Below are positions 1-8,356 of a stretch of 64,000 nucleotides of DNA, one piece after another. Within the stretch, counting starts at the first letter, position 1. Every line of letters starts with the position of its first letter. The notes under the pieces are model-generated. The model searched no databases and had not been told where the DNA came from. It saw only the letters and a program-made list of their open reading frames with translations. This DNA comes from Dyella jiangningensis (GTDB lineage Bacteria; Pseudomonadota; Gammaproteobacteria; Xanthomonadales; Rhodanobacteraceae): NCBI GenBank assembly GCA_000632805.1, contig CP007444.1:4886772-4950771 (forward strand). The letters run 5' to 3'. The position numbers and the translations under genes were made by a program.

Positions 1-200
1 GCCAGATCCAGCCGGGGCGGTAGTGATTCGCTATGCGAGGGCAGGCGATGGAACGGCTCGGGCGGCAGCTGTTCGCTCAGGCTGTCGAGTGCATCGAACG
101 GCGTGCCGCAATGTCCGCACACGACTTCGCCGCGCGCTTGCGCAAGCGTTTCCGTGTTCAGCGAGAACACGGTCAGGCAGTCGGGGCATTGGGCGTACAT
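1..200 (-). CDS. Zinc-ribbon (MJ0042/DUF3426-type) protein, partial
   Basis: The reading frame is open from an ATG whose A is at 200 down to the left window edge, so the C-terminal part is missing. The N-terminus MYAQCPDCLTVF is followed about 20 residues later by VVCGHCGTPFD, giving two CxxC knuckles of the MJ0042-type zinc ribbon that heads DUF3426 proteins. In that family the ribbon is followed by a membrane segment and a conserved C-terminal domain, which lie off the window. The role is unknown. It follows prmA on the same strand, an order common in gammaproteobacteria before dusB-fis. Family assignment is fairly sure from the paired knuckles. Confidence 0.75.
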   Translation of the reverse strand, partial: MYAQCPDCLTVFSLNTETLAQARGEVVCGHCGTPFDALDSLSEQLPPEPFHRLPSHSESLPPRLDL

Positions 201-324
201 GCGGTCCGCAGATATCGAACTCAGGCAAGCCTAGTGCAGGCGTGCCGACAAATCACGCGCGTCCATGCCCGGATCGTGAACAGGCGCTCAGCTGCGCCTG
301 TCGATACGCGTGTCCACTGTCGAA

Positions 325-1272
325 TCAACGGTCGTGCGCACGGCGACCGCTGATGCGCACCCAGTCTTCCTGCGTGTCCACGCGCAGGTCGTCGAACCAC
401 GTCGCGTAGCGCTGCAGCAGTTCCTCTTCCTGGCCATGCAGGATGCCGGAGATCGCGAACGGCGCTCCGGGCTTCGCCGCTGCGGCGAACGTCGGCGCGA
501 GCTCGCCGAGCGGGCCGGCCAGGATGTTGGCGATGAACACATCGGCCGTCGACGCGCTTTGATGCGCTGGTGCCGCAGGCGCAGGGGCGGCTTCCAGCAT
601 GAAATCCTCGGGCAGGAACAGGGCGAGGCGATCGGCCACTTCGTTGCGTTCGGCATTGTCGGCCGAGGCGGTGAGCGCCTGCGGATCGTTGTCCACGCCC
701 ACCGCACTGGCGGCGCCGAGCTTGAGCGCGGCAATGGCGAGAATGCCCGAGCCGCAGCCGAAATCGACGATGGTCTTGCCCTTCAGGTCCAGGCTGTCGA
801 GCCACGCAAGGCAAAGCGCGGTAGTGGGATGCGTGCCGCTGCCGAAGGCGAGGCCGGGGTCGAGGCGAACCACCACGATGTCTTCGTCGGCGGGCGGCTC
901 GATGTTCCACGGATAGATCCACAGCCGCCGGCCGAAGGCCATCGGCTTGAACTGGTCCATCCAGGCGCGCTCCCAGTCTTCGTCGGCCACGTCGCGAAAC
1001 TGCATGTGGTCCGGCTCCAGCCAGGGCAACAGGTCGCCCAGCGCTTCGTTCAGGCCCCGACGATCGGTGTCCGCTTCGAACAGCGCGTTCAGCGTGATGG
1101 TCGGCCACAGCGGCAATTCGCCCACGCCAGGCTCGAAGATGGCCTGCTCATCCGGCGTTTCCGCATCGGCATCCTGCAGTGTGATGGACAGTGCACCGAG
1201 CTCGTCGAGCGCCTCCTCCACGCGGGGCTGCTGTTCGGAACGGACGGTGAGGATGAGTTCAAGCCAGGGCAT
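325..1272 (-). CDS. prmA: Ribosomal protein L11 methyltransferase
   Basis: A 315-residue SAM-dependent methyltransferase that trimethylates ribosomal protein L11. The start MPWLELIL at 1272 matches the family N-terminus and has AGGAA upstream; the longer open frame to 1638 runs through intergenic repeats and is not coding. The N-terminal L11-recognition domain covers roughly residues 1-110. The Rossmann domain shows the SAM loop VDFGCGSGILAIAALKLG, then VGVDNDPQA, and the family's catalytic-region motif IANILAGPL. A loop rich in Ala and Pro (about residues 220-235) lengthens it slightly over E. coli PrmA (293 aa). It lies downstream of accC, as in many gammaproteobacteria, but is separated from it by one small gene and two repeat pairs. 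Confidence 0.96.
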   Translation of the reverse strand: MPWLELILTVRSEQQPRVEEALDELGALSITLQDADAETPDEQAIFEPGVGELPLWPTITLNALFEADTDRRGLNEALGDLLPWLEPDHMQFRDVADEDWERAWMDQFKPMAFGRRLWIYPWNIEPPADEDIVVVRLDPGLAFGSGTHPTTALCLAWLDSLDLKGKTIVDFGCGSGILAIAALKLGAASAVGVDNDPQALTASADNAERNEVADRLALFLPEDFMLEAAPAPAAPAHQSASTADVFIANILAGPLGELAPTFAAAAKPGAPFAISGILHGQEEELLQRYATWFDDLRVDTQEDWVRISGRRAHDR

Positions 1273-1344
1273 GGCGGGTTCCTGCGGGTGAGGCGGATAT
1301 TGTCGCCGATGTAGAAGTCGGGCGCGAAATCGGGCTTCTGCCTT

Positions 1345-1482
1345 GTGGGAGCGCACCCTGTGCGCGACCGCTGACTTTCGAGGCCTTTTGCTTGCTGGCC
1401 TGCCGAAGAGCGATGGCTTGCGGAAACACTCGCGGGGCGCAGGGCATGCAAGGCTGCTGTCGCGCACAGGGTGCGCTCCCAC
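1345..1482. repeat. Paired REP element (REPIN-like), pair 1
   Basis: Two inverted copies of a 24-bp element, at 1345-1368 (plus) and 1459-1482 (minus). Each begins with the tetranucleotide GTGG and contains the hairpin GCGCAC-CCT-GTGCGC followed by GAC. GTRG heads and an internal palindrome are hallmarks of REP elements mobilised by RAYT (Y1-type) transposases. The pair lies upstream of prmA. Confidence 0.85.
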
Positions 1483-1515
1483 AATGATCGGACAGGCGAT
1501 GCGTGTGCCTCCGTT

Positions 1516-1653
1516 GTAGGAGCGCACCCTGTGCGCGACAGCAGCGCAATGGTGTGCGCCTGTTTTTGGTTCTCGCACGAAACTTGCGCATCGCGACAGC
1601 TGCCTCGGCGAGGTGACCCTGCGGCCCCGGTCGCGCACAGGGTGCGCTCCTAC
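1516..1653. repeat. Paired REP element (REPIN-like), pair 2
   Basis: Copies at 1516-1539 (plus) and 1630-1653 (minus), both headed by GTAG, with the same GCGCAC-CCT-GTGCGC hairpin. The minus-strand copy overlaps the end of the neighbouring small gene: that gene's TAG stop (1650-1652) is the TAG of the GTAG head. Pairs 1 and 2 have the same overall span (138 bp), suggesting one is a copy of the other. Confidence 0.85.
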
Positions 1654-2003
1654 AGGGAGTTCAGAAACACGTCGTGGCGGTGATAGTAGTCGAGTGCGCG
1701 GATGAAGTCGGCGGTGCTGGATTCCGCGTTGTGCCGGCGCTGCACGAACAACACCTCGACGAAATCGGCGGCTTCCAGGAAATGACGCAGATGGTGTTGC
1801 GCGGCGAACGCGGGCAAGGCTTCGCCGTTGTCGTCGATCAGCGCGTCGTCTTCATCGGCAACGTGCGAGAGAAAGAGGCGGCAATCGGGCGAGGTGATCT
1901 CGCCACGGATATAGACCCAGGCGTAGCGATCCCAGCCGTCGCCTTCGTCGAACGCGGAAGTGATCGCGTCGATGGCATCGGGAAGGGTCAGTAGTTCGGA
2001 CAT
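1650..2003 (-). CDS. Conserved hypothetical acidic protein
   Basis: A 117-residue protein that I do not recognise. The start MSELLTLPDAID at 2003 is chosen because the frame upstream (to 2120) overlaps the end of accC and reads as non-coding. The protein is acidic and soluble, without a signal peptide or membrane segment. It has a Trp/Tyr-rich stretch (GWDRYAWVYIRGE) near residue 25 and a His-rich helix (AAQHHLRHFLEAADF) near 75. It sits 46 bp after accC on the same strand, so it may be at the tail of that operon. Its stop codon falls inside a REP element, so the original C-terminus may have been altered by the insertion. Confidence 0.6.
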   Translation of the reverse strand: MSELLTLPDAIDAITSAFDEGDGWDRYAWVYIRGEITSPDCRLFLSHVADEDDALIDDNGEALPAFAAQHHLRHFLEAADFVEVLFVQRRHNAESSTADFIRALDYYHRHDVFLNSL

Positions 2004-2049
2004 GTCGATACGACACCGGCGAGCCGCGCGTGCGGCTCGCCGGCAAACC

Positions 2050-3423
2050 TCAGCCGCCGGTAGCGGCCTTTTCCTTCTGCTCGGCCATGCGCTTTTCCAG
2101 GTAGTGGATGTTCTGTCCACCGTGCTGGAAACCGACGTCGGCCATGATGCGTTGCTGCAGCGGGATGTTGCACTTCACGCCTTCGATCACCGTCTCGGCG
2201 AGTGCCAAGCGCATGCGCGCGATGGCGGTTTCGCGATCCGGGCCGTGCACGATCAGCTTGCCGATCATCGAGTCGTAGTTCGGCGGGATGCGGTAGCCGT
2301 CGTACAGGTGGGTGTCCACGCGCACGCCCGGGCCACCCGGTGCCTCGAAGCGCTTTACCGTACCCGGCGAAGGCAGGAAGGAGTCTGGATCTTCCGCGTT
2401 GATGCGGCACTCGATCGCGTGGCCGTTGATCTTGATGTCCGACTGCTTGATCGAGAGCTTCTCGCCACCGGCGATCAGCAACTGCTCACGTACCAGGTCG
2501 ATGCCGGTGATCAGCTCCGTCACCGGATGCTCTACCTGGATGCGGGTATTCATCTCGATGAAGTAGAAGCGGCCGTCCTCGAACAGGAACTCGAACGTGC
2601 CGGCGCCGCGGTAGCCGATGCGGATGCACGCATCCACGCACACTTTGCCGATCTGCTCGCGCAGTTCCGGTGTGATGCCCGGCGCGGGAGCTTCTTCCAC
2701 CACTTTCTGGTGGCGACGCTGCATGGAGCAGTCGCGCTCGCCCAGATGGATGGCGTTGCCCTGGCCGTCGGCCAGCACCTGGATTTCCACGTGGCGCGGA
2801 TTTTCCAGGAACTTCTCCATGTACACCTGATCGTTGCCGAAAGCGGCCTTCGCTTCCTGCTTGGTCATGGTGATGGCGTTGCCCAGGTGGGCTTCGGTGC
2901 GCACCACACGCATGCCGCGGCCACCACCGCCGCCGGCGGCCTTGATGATCACCGGGTAGCCGATGTCGCGCGCGATGCGCATGTTCTCGTCGACGTTGTC
3001 GCCGAGCGGGCCGCCTGAGCCGGGCACGCACGGCACGCCGGCCGCCTTCATGGCGCGGATGGCTTCGACCTTGTCGCCCATCAGGCGGATCACGTCCGCG
3101 GTCGGTCCGATGAAGATGAAACCCGACTGCTCCACCTGTTCGGCGAAGTCGGCGCGCTCGGAGAGGAAGCCGTAACCCGGGTGGATGGCCTGGGCGTCGG
3201 TGATTTCAGCAGCCGCGATGATGCGCGGGATGTTGAGGTAGCTGTCGACCGACGGCGCGGGGCCGATGCAGATCGACTCGTCGGCGAGGCCGACGTGCTT
3301 GAGGTTGCGGTCTGCGGTGGAGTGCACCGCCACGGTCTTGATGCCAAGGCTGTGGCAGGCGCGAAGCACGCGCAGGGCGATTTCGCCGCGGTTGGCGATG
3401 ACGACTTTTTCGAGCATGGGCAT
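2050..3423 (-). CDS. accC: Acetyl-CoA carboxylase, biotin carboxylase subunit
   Basis: Biotin carboxylase, which carboxylates the biotin on AccB with ATP and bicarbonate in the first committed step of fatty acid synthesis. It has 457 residues, or 455 from an internal ATG at 3417, which gives the family-typical start MLEKVVIANRGEIALR. The ATP-grasp glycine loop AAGGGGGRGMRVV lies near residues 162-174, and the catalytic-site segments MEKFLENPRHVEIQ, ERDCSMQRRHQKVVEEAP and EMNTRIQVEHPVTE are all intact. It follows accB by 16 bp in the order aroQ-accB-accC. The two possible starts differ by only two codons and neither has a strong ribosome-binding site. Confidence 0.98.
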   Translation of the reverse strand: MPMLEKVVIANRGEIALRVLRACHSLGIKTVAVHSTADRNLKHVGLADESICIGPAPSVDSYLNIPRIIAAAEITDAQAIHPGYGFLSERADFAEQVEQSGFIFIGPTADVIRLMGDKVEAIRAMKAAGVPCVPGSGGPLGDNVDENMRIARDIGYPVIIKAAGGGGGRGMRVVRTEAHLGNAITMTKQEAKAAFGNDQVYMEKFLENPRHVEIQVLADGQGNAIHLGERDCSMQRRHQKVVEEAPAPGITPELREQIGKVCVDACIRIGYRGAGTFEFLFEDGRFYFIEMNTRIQVEHPVTELITGIDLVREQLLIAGGEKLSIKQSDIKINGHAIECRINAEDPDSFLPSPGTVKRFEAPGGPGVRVDTHLYDGYRIPPNYDSMIGKLIVHGPDRETAIARMRLALAETVIEGVKCNIPLQQRIMADVGFQHGGQNIHYLEKRMAEQKEKAATGG

Positions 3424-3439
3424 AGAGGTCAGCCCGCGC

Positions 3440-3898
3440 TCAGGCGATCACGAACATCGGCTGGTCGAATTCCACCGGCTGGCCGTTCTCGAGCAGGATG
3501 GCCTGCACGGTGCCGGCCACGTCGGCCTCGATCTGGTTGAACATCTTCATCGCTTCGATGATGCCCAGCGTCTCGCCGGCCTTGACCTGCTGGCCGACCT
3601 TTACGAAGGCTGCAGCGCCCGGGCTGGCCGAGGCGTAGAAGGTGCCGACCATCGGTGCCTTCACCACGTGGCCAGCCGGCAGGGCCGGCGTAGCGGGAGC
3701 GGCTTCGGCGGCCGGAGCGGCGGCCACCGGTGCCGCAGCGACCGGGGCGGCCTGGATGACCGGCGCAGCGGCCACGGTCACGCCACCCTTGGGCACGCGC
3801 GACAGGCGGACGACTTCCTCGCCTTCCTTGATTTCCAGTTCGGCGAGGTTGGATTCCTCGAGCAGGTCAATGAGCTTCTTGATCTTGCGCAGGTCCAT
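3440..3898 (-). CDS. accB: Biotin carboxyl carrier protein of acetyl-CoA carboxylase
   Basis: The 152-residue carrier whose biotin shuttles CO2 between biotin carboxylase and carboxyltransferase. The N-terminal helix MDLRKIKKLIDLLEESN matches the family. A flexible Ala/Pro-rich linker spans roughly residues 43-76, and a C-terminal biotinyl domain holds the attachment motif EAMKM with Lys118. The thumb region SASPGAAAFVKVGQ is present. It lies between aroQ and accC and is presumably cotranscribed with both. Confidence 0.97.
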   Translation of the reverse strand: MDLRKIKKLIDLLEESNLAELEIKEGEEVVRLSRVPKGGVTVAAAPVIQAAPVAAAPVAAAPAAEAAPATPALPAGHVVKAPMVGTFYASASPGAAAFVKVGQQVKAGETLGIIEAMKMFNQIEADVAGTVQAILLENGQPVEFDQPMFVIA

Positions 3899-3967
3899 GG
3901 TTCAAACCTTTTCGTTCGTTGAGGCCGCCGGGGCAGCCGGATGGGAATGGTGTCGGCGCCAGGCCGG

Positions 3968-4420
3968 TCAGGCGGATCCGCTGCGATCCAGGCGCAGCAG
4001 GGCGGCATCCAGCGCCAGCCGGTAGCTGTCCGCGCCGAAGCCGCAGATCACGCCCGCGGCGATATCCGAGAGGTACGAGTGGCGGCGGAATTCCTCGCGG
4101 GCATGCACGTTGGACAGGTGCAGCTCGATGAAGGGAATCGCCACGCCGGCCAGTGCGTCGCGCAGGGCGATGCTGGTGTGGGTAAAGGCGCCGGGATTGA
4201 TCAGGATGATCGCCGTGCCGTCCAGGCGTGCCTGGTGGATGCGGTCGATCAGCGCGTGCTCGGCGTTGGACTGGAACGTTTCCAGCTCCTGGCCCGCGGC
4301 CTGTGCGCGCTGAACCAGGAAGGCGTCGATATCGCCCAGCGTGTCGCGGCCGTAAACCTCCGGCTCGCGTACGCCCAGCAGATTGAGATTGGGTCCGTGC
4401 AGGACCAGGATCTTCGCCAC
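3968..4420 (-). CDS. aroQ: 3-dehydroquinate dehydratase, type II
   Basis: Catalyses dehydration of 3-dehydroquinate to 3-dehydroshikimate in the shikimate pathway. It is 150 residues and starts with GTG (AKILVLHGPNLNLLGVREP), preceded by AGGGTAGAGG. Type II markers are visible: the N-terminal PNLNLLG, the active-site loop with REPEVYG and its Tyr, FQSNAEHALIDRIHQA, INPGAFTHTS, and the catalytic-His segment ELHLSNVHAREEFR. It leads the accB-accC genes; the aroQ-accB-accC order is common in gammaproteobacteria. A weak promoter candidate sits 45-70 bp upstream. Confidence 0.97.
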   Translation of the reverse strand: MAKILVLHGPNLNLLGVREPEVYGRDTLGDIDAFLVQRAQAAGQELETFQSNAEHALIDRIHQARLDGTAIILINPGAFTHTSIALRDALAGVAIPFIELHLSNVHAREEFRRHSYLSDIAAGVICGFGADSYRLALDAALLRLDRSGSA

Positions 4421-4464
4421 GCCTCTACCCTGGAATGCGCCGGCGGGGCCGGCGTCCGGCGCGG

Positions 4465-4493
4465 AGTGTGCGCGCGCCGACCGTTCTTGTCCA
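4465..4493 (-). promoter_or_regulatory. Weak sigma-70-type promoter candidate for aroQ-accBC
   Basis: On the minus strand, TGGACA (5/6 to the -35 consensus) at 4493-4488 is separated by 17 bp from CACACT (3/6 to the -10) at 4470-4465, about 45 bp before the aroQ start. The -10 match is poor, so this is only a candidate. Confidence 0.25.
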
Positions 4494-4570
4494 GTTCGGC
4501 GCAGTTCGGCGATGTTTGAAGGAGAAGTTAACGTTTCACCGTGCGGAGACGTATGGCGATTGAAACCGCA

Positions 4571-5116
4571 TCAGGGCGCGGCTGGCGCCAGCCACTGCTG
4601 CAGCTGGTCGCCGTCCAGCACACCCCGGCGCGTGGCCAGCACGCGGCCGTTTTCGTCCAGAAGCACGCTGTAGGGCAGCAGTTCGCCGACGTTGCCCAGC
4701 TGAAGCGACGTGCTCGGGCTGTCGAGGTTGCCGACCAGCACCGGATAGTTCACCGGATGACTGGCGAGAAAGGCCTTGACCCGCGCCGGATCGTCCATGG
4801 CGATACCGACGACGATGCCTCCCTTTTCGCCGACGTTCGCCTGCGCGCGCACCAGGGCGGGCATCTCCGTCAGGCAGGGAGCGCACCAGGTGGCCCAGAA
4901 GTTGAGCAGCACGCGGCGACCGCGGAACTCGGAGAGCCGGTGCTGCTTGCCATCGACGCCCGGCAACGAAAGATCCGGGGCGATCGATCCCTCCTTGATG
5001 GCCGGCGCACCCGCCGGTGCGTGGGCCCGCTGGCTGGCGTGCTGCAGCCAGCCGCCGGCCGCGGCGACCGCGACGGCGAGCCCCAGGATGATCCAGTTGC
5101 TGCGGCTCAGCATCAT
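4571..5116 (-). CDS. TlpA-family membrane-anchored thioredoxin
   Basis: A 181-residue thiol-disulfide oxidoreductase. An N-terminal membrane anchor (about residues 6-24, WIILGLAVAVAAAGGWL) places the catalytic domain in the periplasm. The redox motif is FWATWCAPCLTEMPAL near residue 75, followed by a cis-Pro region around LLPYSVLLDENG. Its ATG overlaps the dsbD stop codon (ATGA, 5113-5116), so the two are translationally coupled. This suggests that DsbD supplies its reducing power, for example for cytochrome c maturation or protein repair. The specific client is not shown by the sequence. Confidence 0.9.
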   Translation of the reverse strand: MMLSRSNWIILGLAVAVAAAGGWLQHASQRAHAPAGAPAIKEGSIAPDLSLPGVDGKQHRLSEFRGRRVLLNFWATWCAPCLTEMPALVRAQANVGEKGGIVVGIAMDDPARVKAFLASHPVNYPVLVGNLDSPSTSLQLGNVGELLPYSVLLDENGRVLATRRGVLDGDQLQQWLAPAAP

Positions 5117-7317
5117 GGATTGCTGGCGACCGGCGTGCCCGCGGCCTTGGTCAGCGCCTCTTCGACCAAGGAGGTGGTGAGCACGGTCGGCAGCTTGTGG
5201 CCTTCGCCGCCATCCTTGGGGAACACCACGTACAGCGGCACGCCAGGGGAGTGGTACTGCGCGAGGAAGGCGGCGATGGTCGGGTTCACATCGGTCCAGT
5301 CGCCTTTCATGTAGACGGCGCCGGTCTTCTTCAGCACGTCGCGAAAGGCGTCGGTGTCGAGCACGGCGTGTTCATTCGCCTTGCAGGTGACGCACCAGTC
5401 GGCGGTCATGTCCACGAACACCGGCGTGCCGGCCTTGCGCAGTTCGGCCAGCTTCTCGGGCGAATACGCCACCACGCCCTCGGCGACCGTCGCGGCCTGG
5501 GCCTGCGGCGGCACCTGGGCCAGGTAATACAGCGGGACCAGGGTGAGCACGGCCAGCAGCGCCACGAACACCTTGCTGAACCCGCCGCGCGAACGGCTGC
5601 GCTCGAACCACCACAGCGTGGCCGCCAGCAGCACCGCGGCTACCAGCACCAGACCCACAGCGTCGGCGCCGCGCTGGTGCGCCAGCACCCACACCAGCCA
5701 CACGGCGGTGAGGTACATCGGGAAGGCCAGCACCTGCTTGAGCGTTTCCATCCAGGCGCCCGGACGCGGCAGCAGTCGCGCCAGCGCCGGCACGAAGCCA
5801 ATGGCAAGGAACGGTAGCGCCAGGCCGATGCCCAGTGTCAGGAACACCAGCAGCGCGTGGATCATTGGCGCGGCGAACGCATAGGCCAGCGCGCTGCCCA
5901 TGAACGGCGCGGTGCATGGGCTGGCCACGGCCACCGCGAGCACGCCGGTGAAGAAGTCGCCCGCATGACCCGAACGCGACGCCAGCGACGAGCCCACGTT
6001 GCCCAGCGAGGTGCCGAACTGCACCACGCCCGACATCGACAGGCCCACCGCGAACATGACGCAGGCCAGCGCACCCACCACCAGCGGCTGCTGCAGCTGG
6101 GCGCCCCAGCCAAGTGCGTGACCGGCCGAGCGCAACGCCACGATGGCGATGCCGATCAGCGCAAAGGTCGACAGCACGCCGGCGGTATAGAACAGCGCGT
6201 GCGAGCGCGCCTTGGCGTGGCTCTCGCCGCTTTCGAGCAGACCCACGGCCTTGATCGACAGCACCGGCAGCACGCACGGCATCAGGTTCAGCACCAGGCC
6301 GCCGACCAGGGCGAGCAGCAGCGCGGAGAGCAGGCTGCCCTGCAACGCGCCACCGGCGAGTTCGGCCGGGGGCATTTCCGGCGAGGGTTCGCTGGCGGCG
6401 CCCGAGGTGGGCGCGGCGCCGCCGAGGTCGATGGCGAGCGTACGGGTCATCAGCGGATAGCACAGTCCGCCGTCCTGGCAGCCCTGGAAGCTGGCTTCCA
6501 GGTTCACCGATGAGCGGTTCGACGCATCACCCTGGATGGTCACCGGCAGCTCGACCTGGTCGAAATACACCGTGGTCTTGCCGAAATGCGCGTCCTCATG
6601 CTCGACGCCGGCGGGCCACTCGGGCTTGGCCAGGCTCAGGCCCTCGGCATCCTTGAGCTTCAGCACGGTCTGGTCGCGGTAGAGGTAGTAGCCCTTGGGC
6701 AGGGTCCAGCGCAGCAGCAGGTGCTGGCGGTCCTTGGCCAGCGCCTCCAGGTGGAAGGCCTGTTCCGCAGGCAGCGCGCCGCCGTCGCTGGCGCGGTTGG
6801 AACCGAGCTTGCCGAGCGCGGCGCCGAGTGACCCGTCGCCACCGGCTTGCGCGGCGCCCGCGGGCAGCGGCAGGTCCAGCTGCTCGGTATGCGGCGGATA
6901 ACAGATCTTCGGGGCGACCTCGTGGCAGCCCTGGTACTGCACGCTCAGCTTGAGCCGCGAAGTGCCGGCGGCCACGGTGTAGGGCACGGTGGCGTCGACG
7001 CCGTGGTGATAGGTCTCCACGTCGCCCAGATACTCGTCGTGATGCTTCTCGCCGTCGGGGAACTGCGCCTCGCCCAGCGTCACGCCGTCGCCGGCCTTGA
7101 GCTTCATGCGGCCGCGATAGAGGTAGTAGTCGGGCGCAATGGTCCAGTGCAGCTTCAGCACGCCGGGCGTGGAAGCGTCGGTGCTGAGTTTGTACGCCTC
7201 GGTCACCGGAAGCAGGCCGTCGAGGTCGTCCTGGGCGAGGGCCGGCAGCGCGATCGACAGCAGGCAGAGCAGGGCAGTGAGGCAGGCGGCCAGGCGGCCG
7301 GGACGAATCAGGCGCAT
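5113..7317 (-). CDS. dsbD: Thiol:disulfide interchange protein DsbD with doubled alpha domain
   Basis: A 734-residue membrane protein that carries electrons from cytoplasmic thioredoxin to periplasmic thiol proteins. Order: signal peptide (1-28); an alpha-type domain ending in QGCHEVAPKICYPP; a second alpha-type domain ending in QGCQDGGLCYPL; about eight membrane segments (roughly 330-590) with the paired-cysteine motifs LMPCVLPVLSIK and ASPCTAPFMGSAL; and a periplasmic thioredoxin domain with DWCVTCKANE. E. coli DsbD (565 aa) has one alpha domain, so the extra 170 residues are explained by a tandem copy. Only the second copy keeps the E. coli C-x5-C spacing; the first has C-x7-C. It is coupled to the tlpA-like gene downstream. 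Confidence 0.95.
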   Translation of the reverse strand: MRLIRPGRLAACLTALLCLLSIALPALAQDDLDGLLPVTEAYKLSTDASTPGVLKLHWTIAPDYYLYRGRMKLKAGDGVTLGEAQFPDGEKHHDEYLGDVETYHHGVDATVPYTVAAGTSRLKLSVQYQGCHEVAPKICYPPHTEQLDLPLPAGAAQAGGDGSLGAALGKLGSNRASDGGALPAEQAFHLEALAKDRQHLLLRWTLPKGYYLYRDQTVLKLKDAEGLSLAKPEWPAGVEHEDAHFGKTTVYFDQVELPVTIQGDASNRSSVNLEASFQGCQDGGLCYPLMTRTLAIDLGGAAPTSGAASEPSPEMPPAELAGGALQGSLLSALLLALVGGLVLNLMPCVLPVLSIKAVGLLESGESHAKARSHALFYTAGVLSTFALIGIAIVALRSAGHALGWGAQLQQPLVVGALACVMFAVGLSMSGVVQFGTSLGNVGSSLASRSGHAGDFFTGVLAVAVASPCTAPFMGSALAYAFAAPMIHALLVFLTLGIGLALPFLAIGFVPALARLLPRPGAWMETLKQVLAFPMYLTAVWLVWVLAHQRGADAVGLVLVAAVLLAATLWWFERSRSRGGFSKVFVALLAVLTLVPLYYLAQVPPQAQAATVAEGVVAYSPEKLAELRKAGTPVFVDMTADWCVTCKANEHAVLDTDAFRDVLKKTGAVYMKGDWTDVNPTIAAFLAQYHSPGVPLYVVFPKDGGEGHKLPTVLTTSLVEEALTKAAGTPVASNP

Positions 7318-7369
7318 TGCAGCTCCAGCGTGGAGAGACCCGCGCCGTGGCGCGAGCGAAAGGGAATTA

Positions 7370-7410
7370 TGGACCAGCTTGGGGGAGGGAGCTGGACCAG
7401 GAATGGACCA
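7370..7410. promoter_or_regulatory. Three TGGACCA direct repeats upstream of dsbD
   Basis: TGGACCA occurs at 7370, 7393 and 7404, spaced 23 and 11 bp apart, which is close to helical phasing. The cluster lies in the 100-bp spacer between the DMT transporter stop and the dsbD start (53-93 bp upstream of dsbD). The middle copy, CTGGACCAGG, also occurs in the promoter of the second MocR gene. This is only a candidate binding site. Confidence 0.35.
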
Positions 7411-7417
7411 TCCGGAA

Positions 7418-8335
7418 TCAGGCGTGTTCAGTCATGACTTCGCTCAAGCCCGTCCTGCGGTTACGGAGACGCAGCATGCCGGTGGTCAGGGCCACGCCCA
7501 GCAGGATCACTACGCAACCGCCGGCCATGGCCAGGGTGATTGGCTCATGCAGGAACAGCAGCCCCCACACCACGCCGAACACCGGGATCAGGAACAGCAC
7601 CACCATGCTGCGCGAAGCGCCCACGCGGGCCATCAGCCGGTAGAACAATACGTAGGCCAGCGAGGTGCAGATGGCGGCCAGGCCGAACATCGCCAGCCAC
7701 GCCGAAACGCCCGGCATGCGCGCTGGCCACATCCACACGGTGAAGGGCAGCAGCACCGCCGCGGCGACCAGCTGGCTGCCCGTGGCCACGCTCAACGGCG
7801 TCACGCCACGCAGGGTGCGGTGACTGACATGGGCGCCGACGGTGTAGCAGACATTCGCGCCCACGCAGGCCGTCATGGCCCAGCCCGACGCGCCTGCGCC
7901 ATGACGGTTGAAGCCCACCGTGCCCGCGACCAGCCACACCACGCCGGTGAAACCGATCACCAGGCCACTGGCCTGCGTGGCGTTGAGCTTCTCGGAGAAC
8001 AGCATCCAGCCCGACAGCGCCACCAGCAACGGTGCGATGGCATCGGAAATGGCGGACACGCCGGCCGGCAGGCTCTTCGCCGCAAAGGAGAACAGCACGA
8101 ACGGCAGCGCCGAATTGGCCAGGCCCACGATCAGGATCGGGCGCCAGTTCGTCGCCATTTCCTTGAGCCGCTGGCGCGACAGCAGCAACGGCGCCGAACA
8201 GATCGCCGCGCCGATGGCGCGCATGCCGGCCAGCGCCATGCCGCCGAATTCGTCCGCACCCATGCGCATGAACAGGAACGAGGCGCCCCAGATGGCTCCC
8301 AGCAACAGCAGTGCGACGGTGTCGGAGGTCTTCAT
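7418..8335 (-). CDS. EamA/DMT-family exporter
   Basis: A 305-residue inner-membrane protein of the drug/metabolite transporter superfamily. The two EamA halves, each about five membrane helices, are visible (roughly residues 5-140 and 155-290). The first has the start typical of the family (LLLGAIWGASFLFMRMG), and the second has ALEP-like segments (VFGVVWGLLFLHEPITL) near residue 255. Such proteins usually export amino acids or metabolites; the substrate cannot be read from sequence. It sits between dsbD and a glutathione transferase on the same strand. MocR regulators often lie near DMT transporters, and one starts 950 bp away. Confidence 0.88.
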   Translation of the reverse strand: MKTSDTVALLLLGAIWGASFLFMRMGADEFGGMALAGMRAIGAAICSAPLLLSRQRLKEMATNWRPILIVGLANSALPFVLFSFAAKSLPAGVSAISDAIAPLLVALSGWMLFSEKLNATQASGLVIGFTGVVWLVAGTVGFNRHGAGASGWAMTACVGANVCYTVGAHVSHRTLRGVTPLSVATGSQLVAAAVLLPFTVWMWPARMPGVSAWLAMFGLAAICTSLAYVLFYRLMARVGASRSMVVLFLIPVFGVVWGLLFLHEPITLAMAGGCVVILLGVALTTGMLRLRNRRTGLSEVMTEHA

Positions 8336-8356
8336 GGCGATGGGCTCGGTGCTGTG

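Noticed and set aside
1345..1653. Repeats resembling a short CRISPR array
   Set aside because: Copies alternate in orientation, spacers are unequal, no cas genes are near, and the GTRG head with hairpin identifies REP elements.
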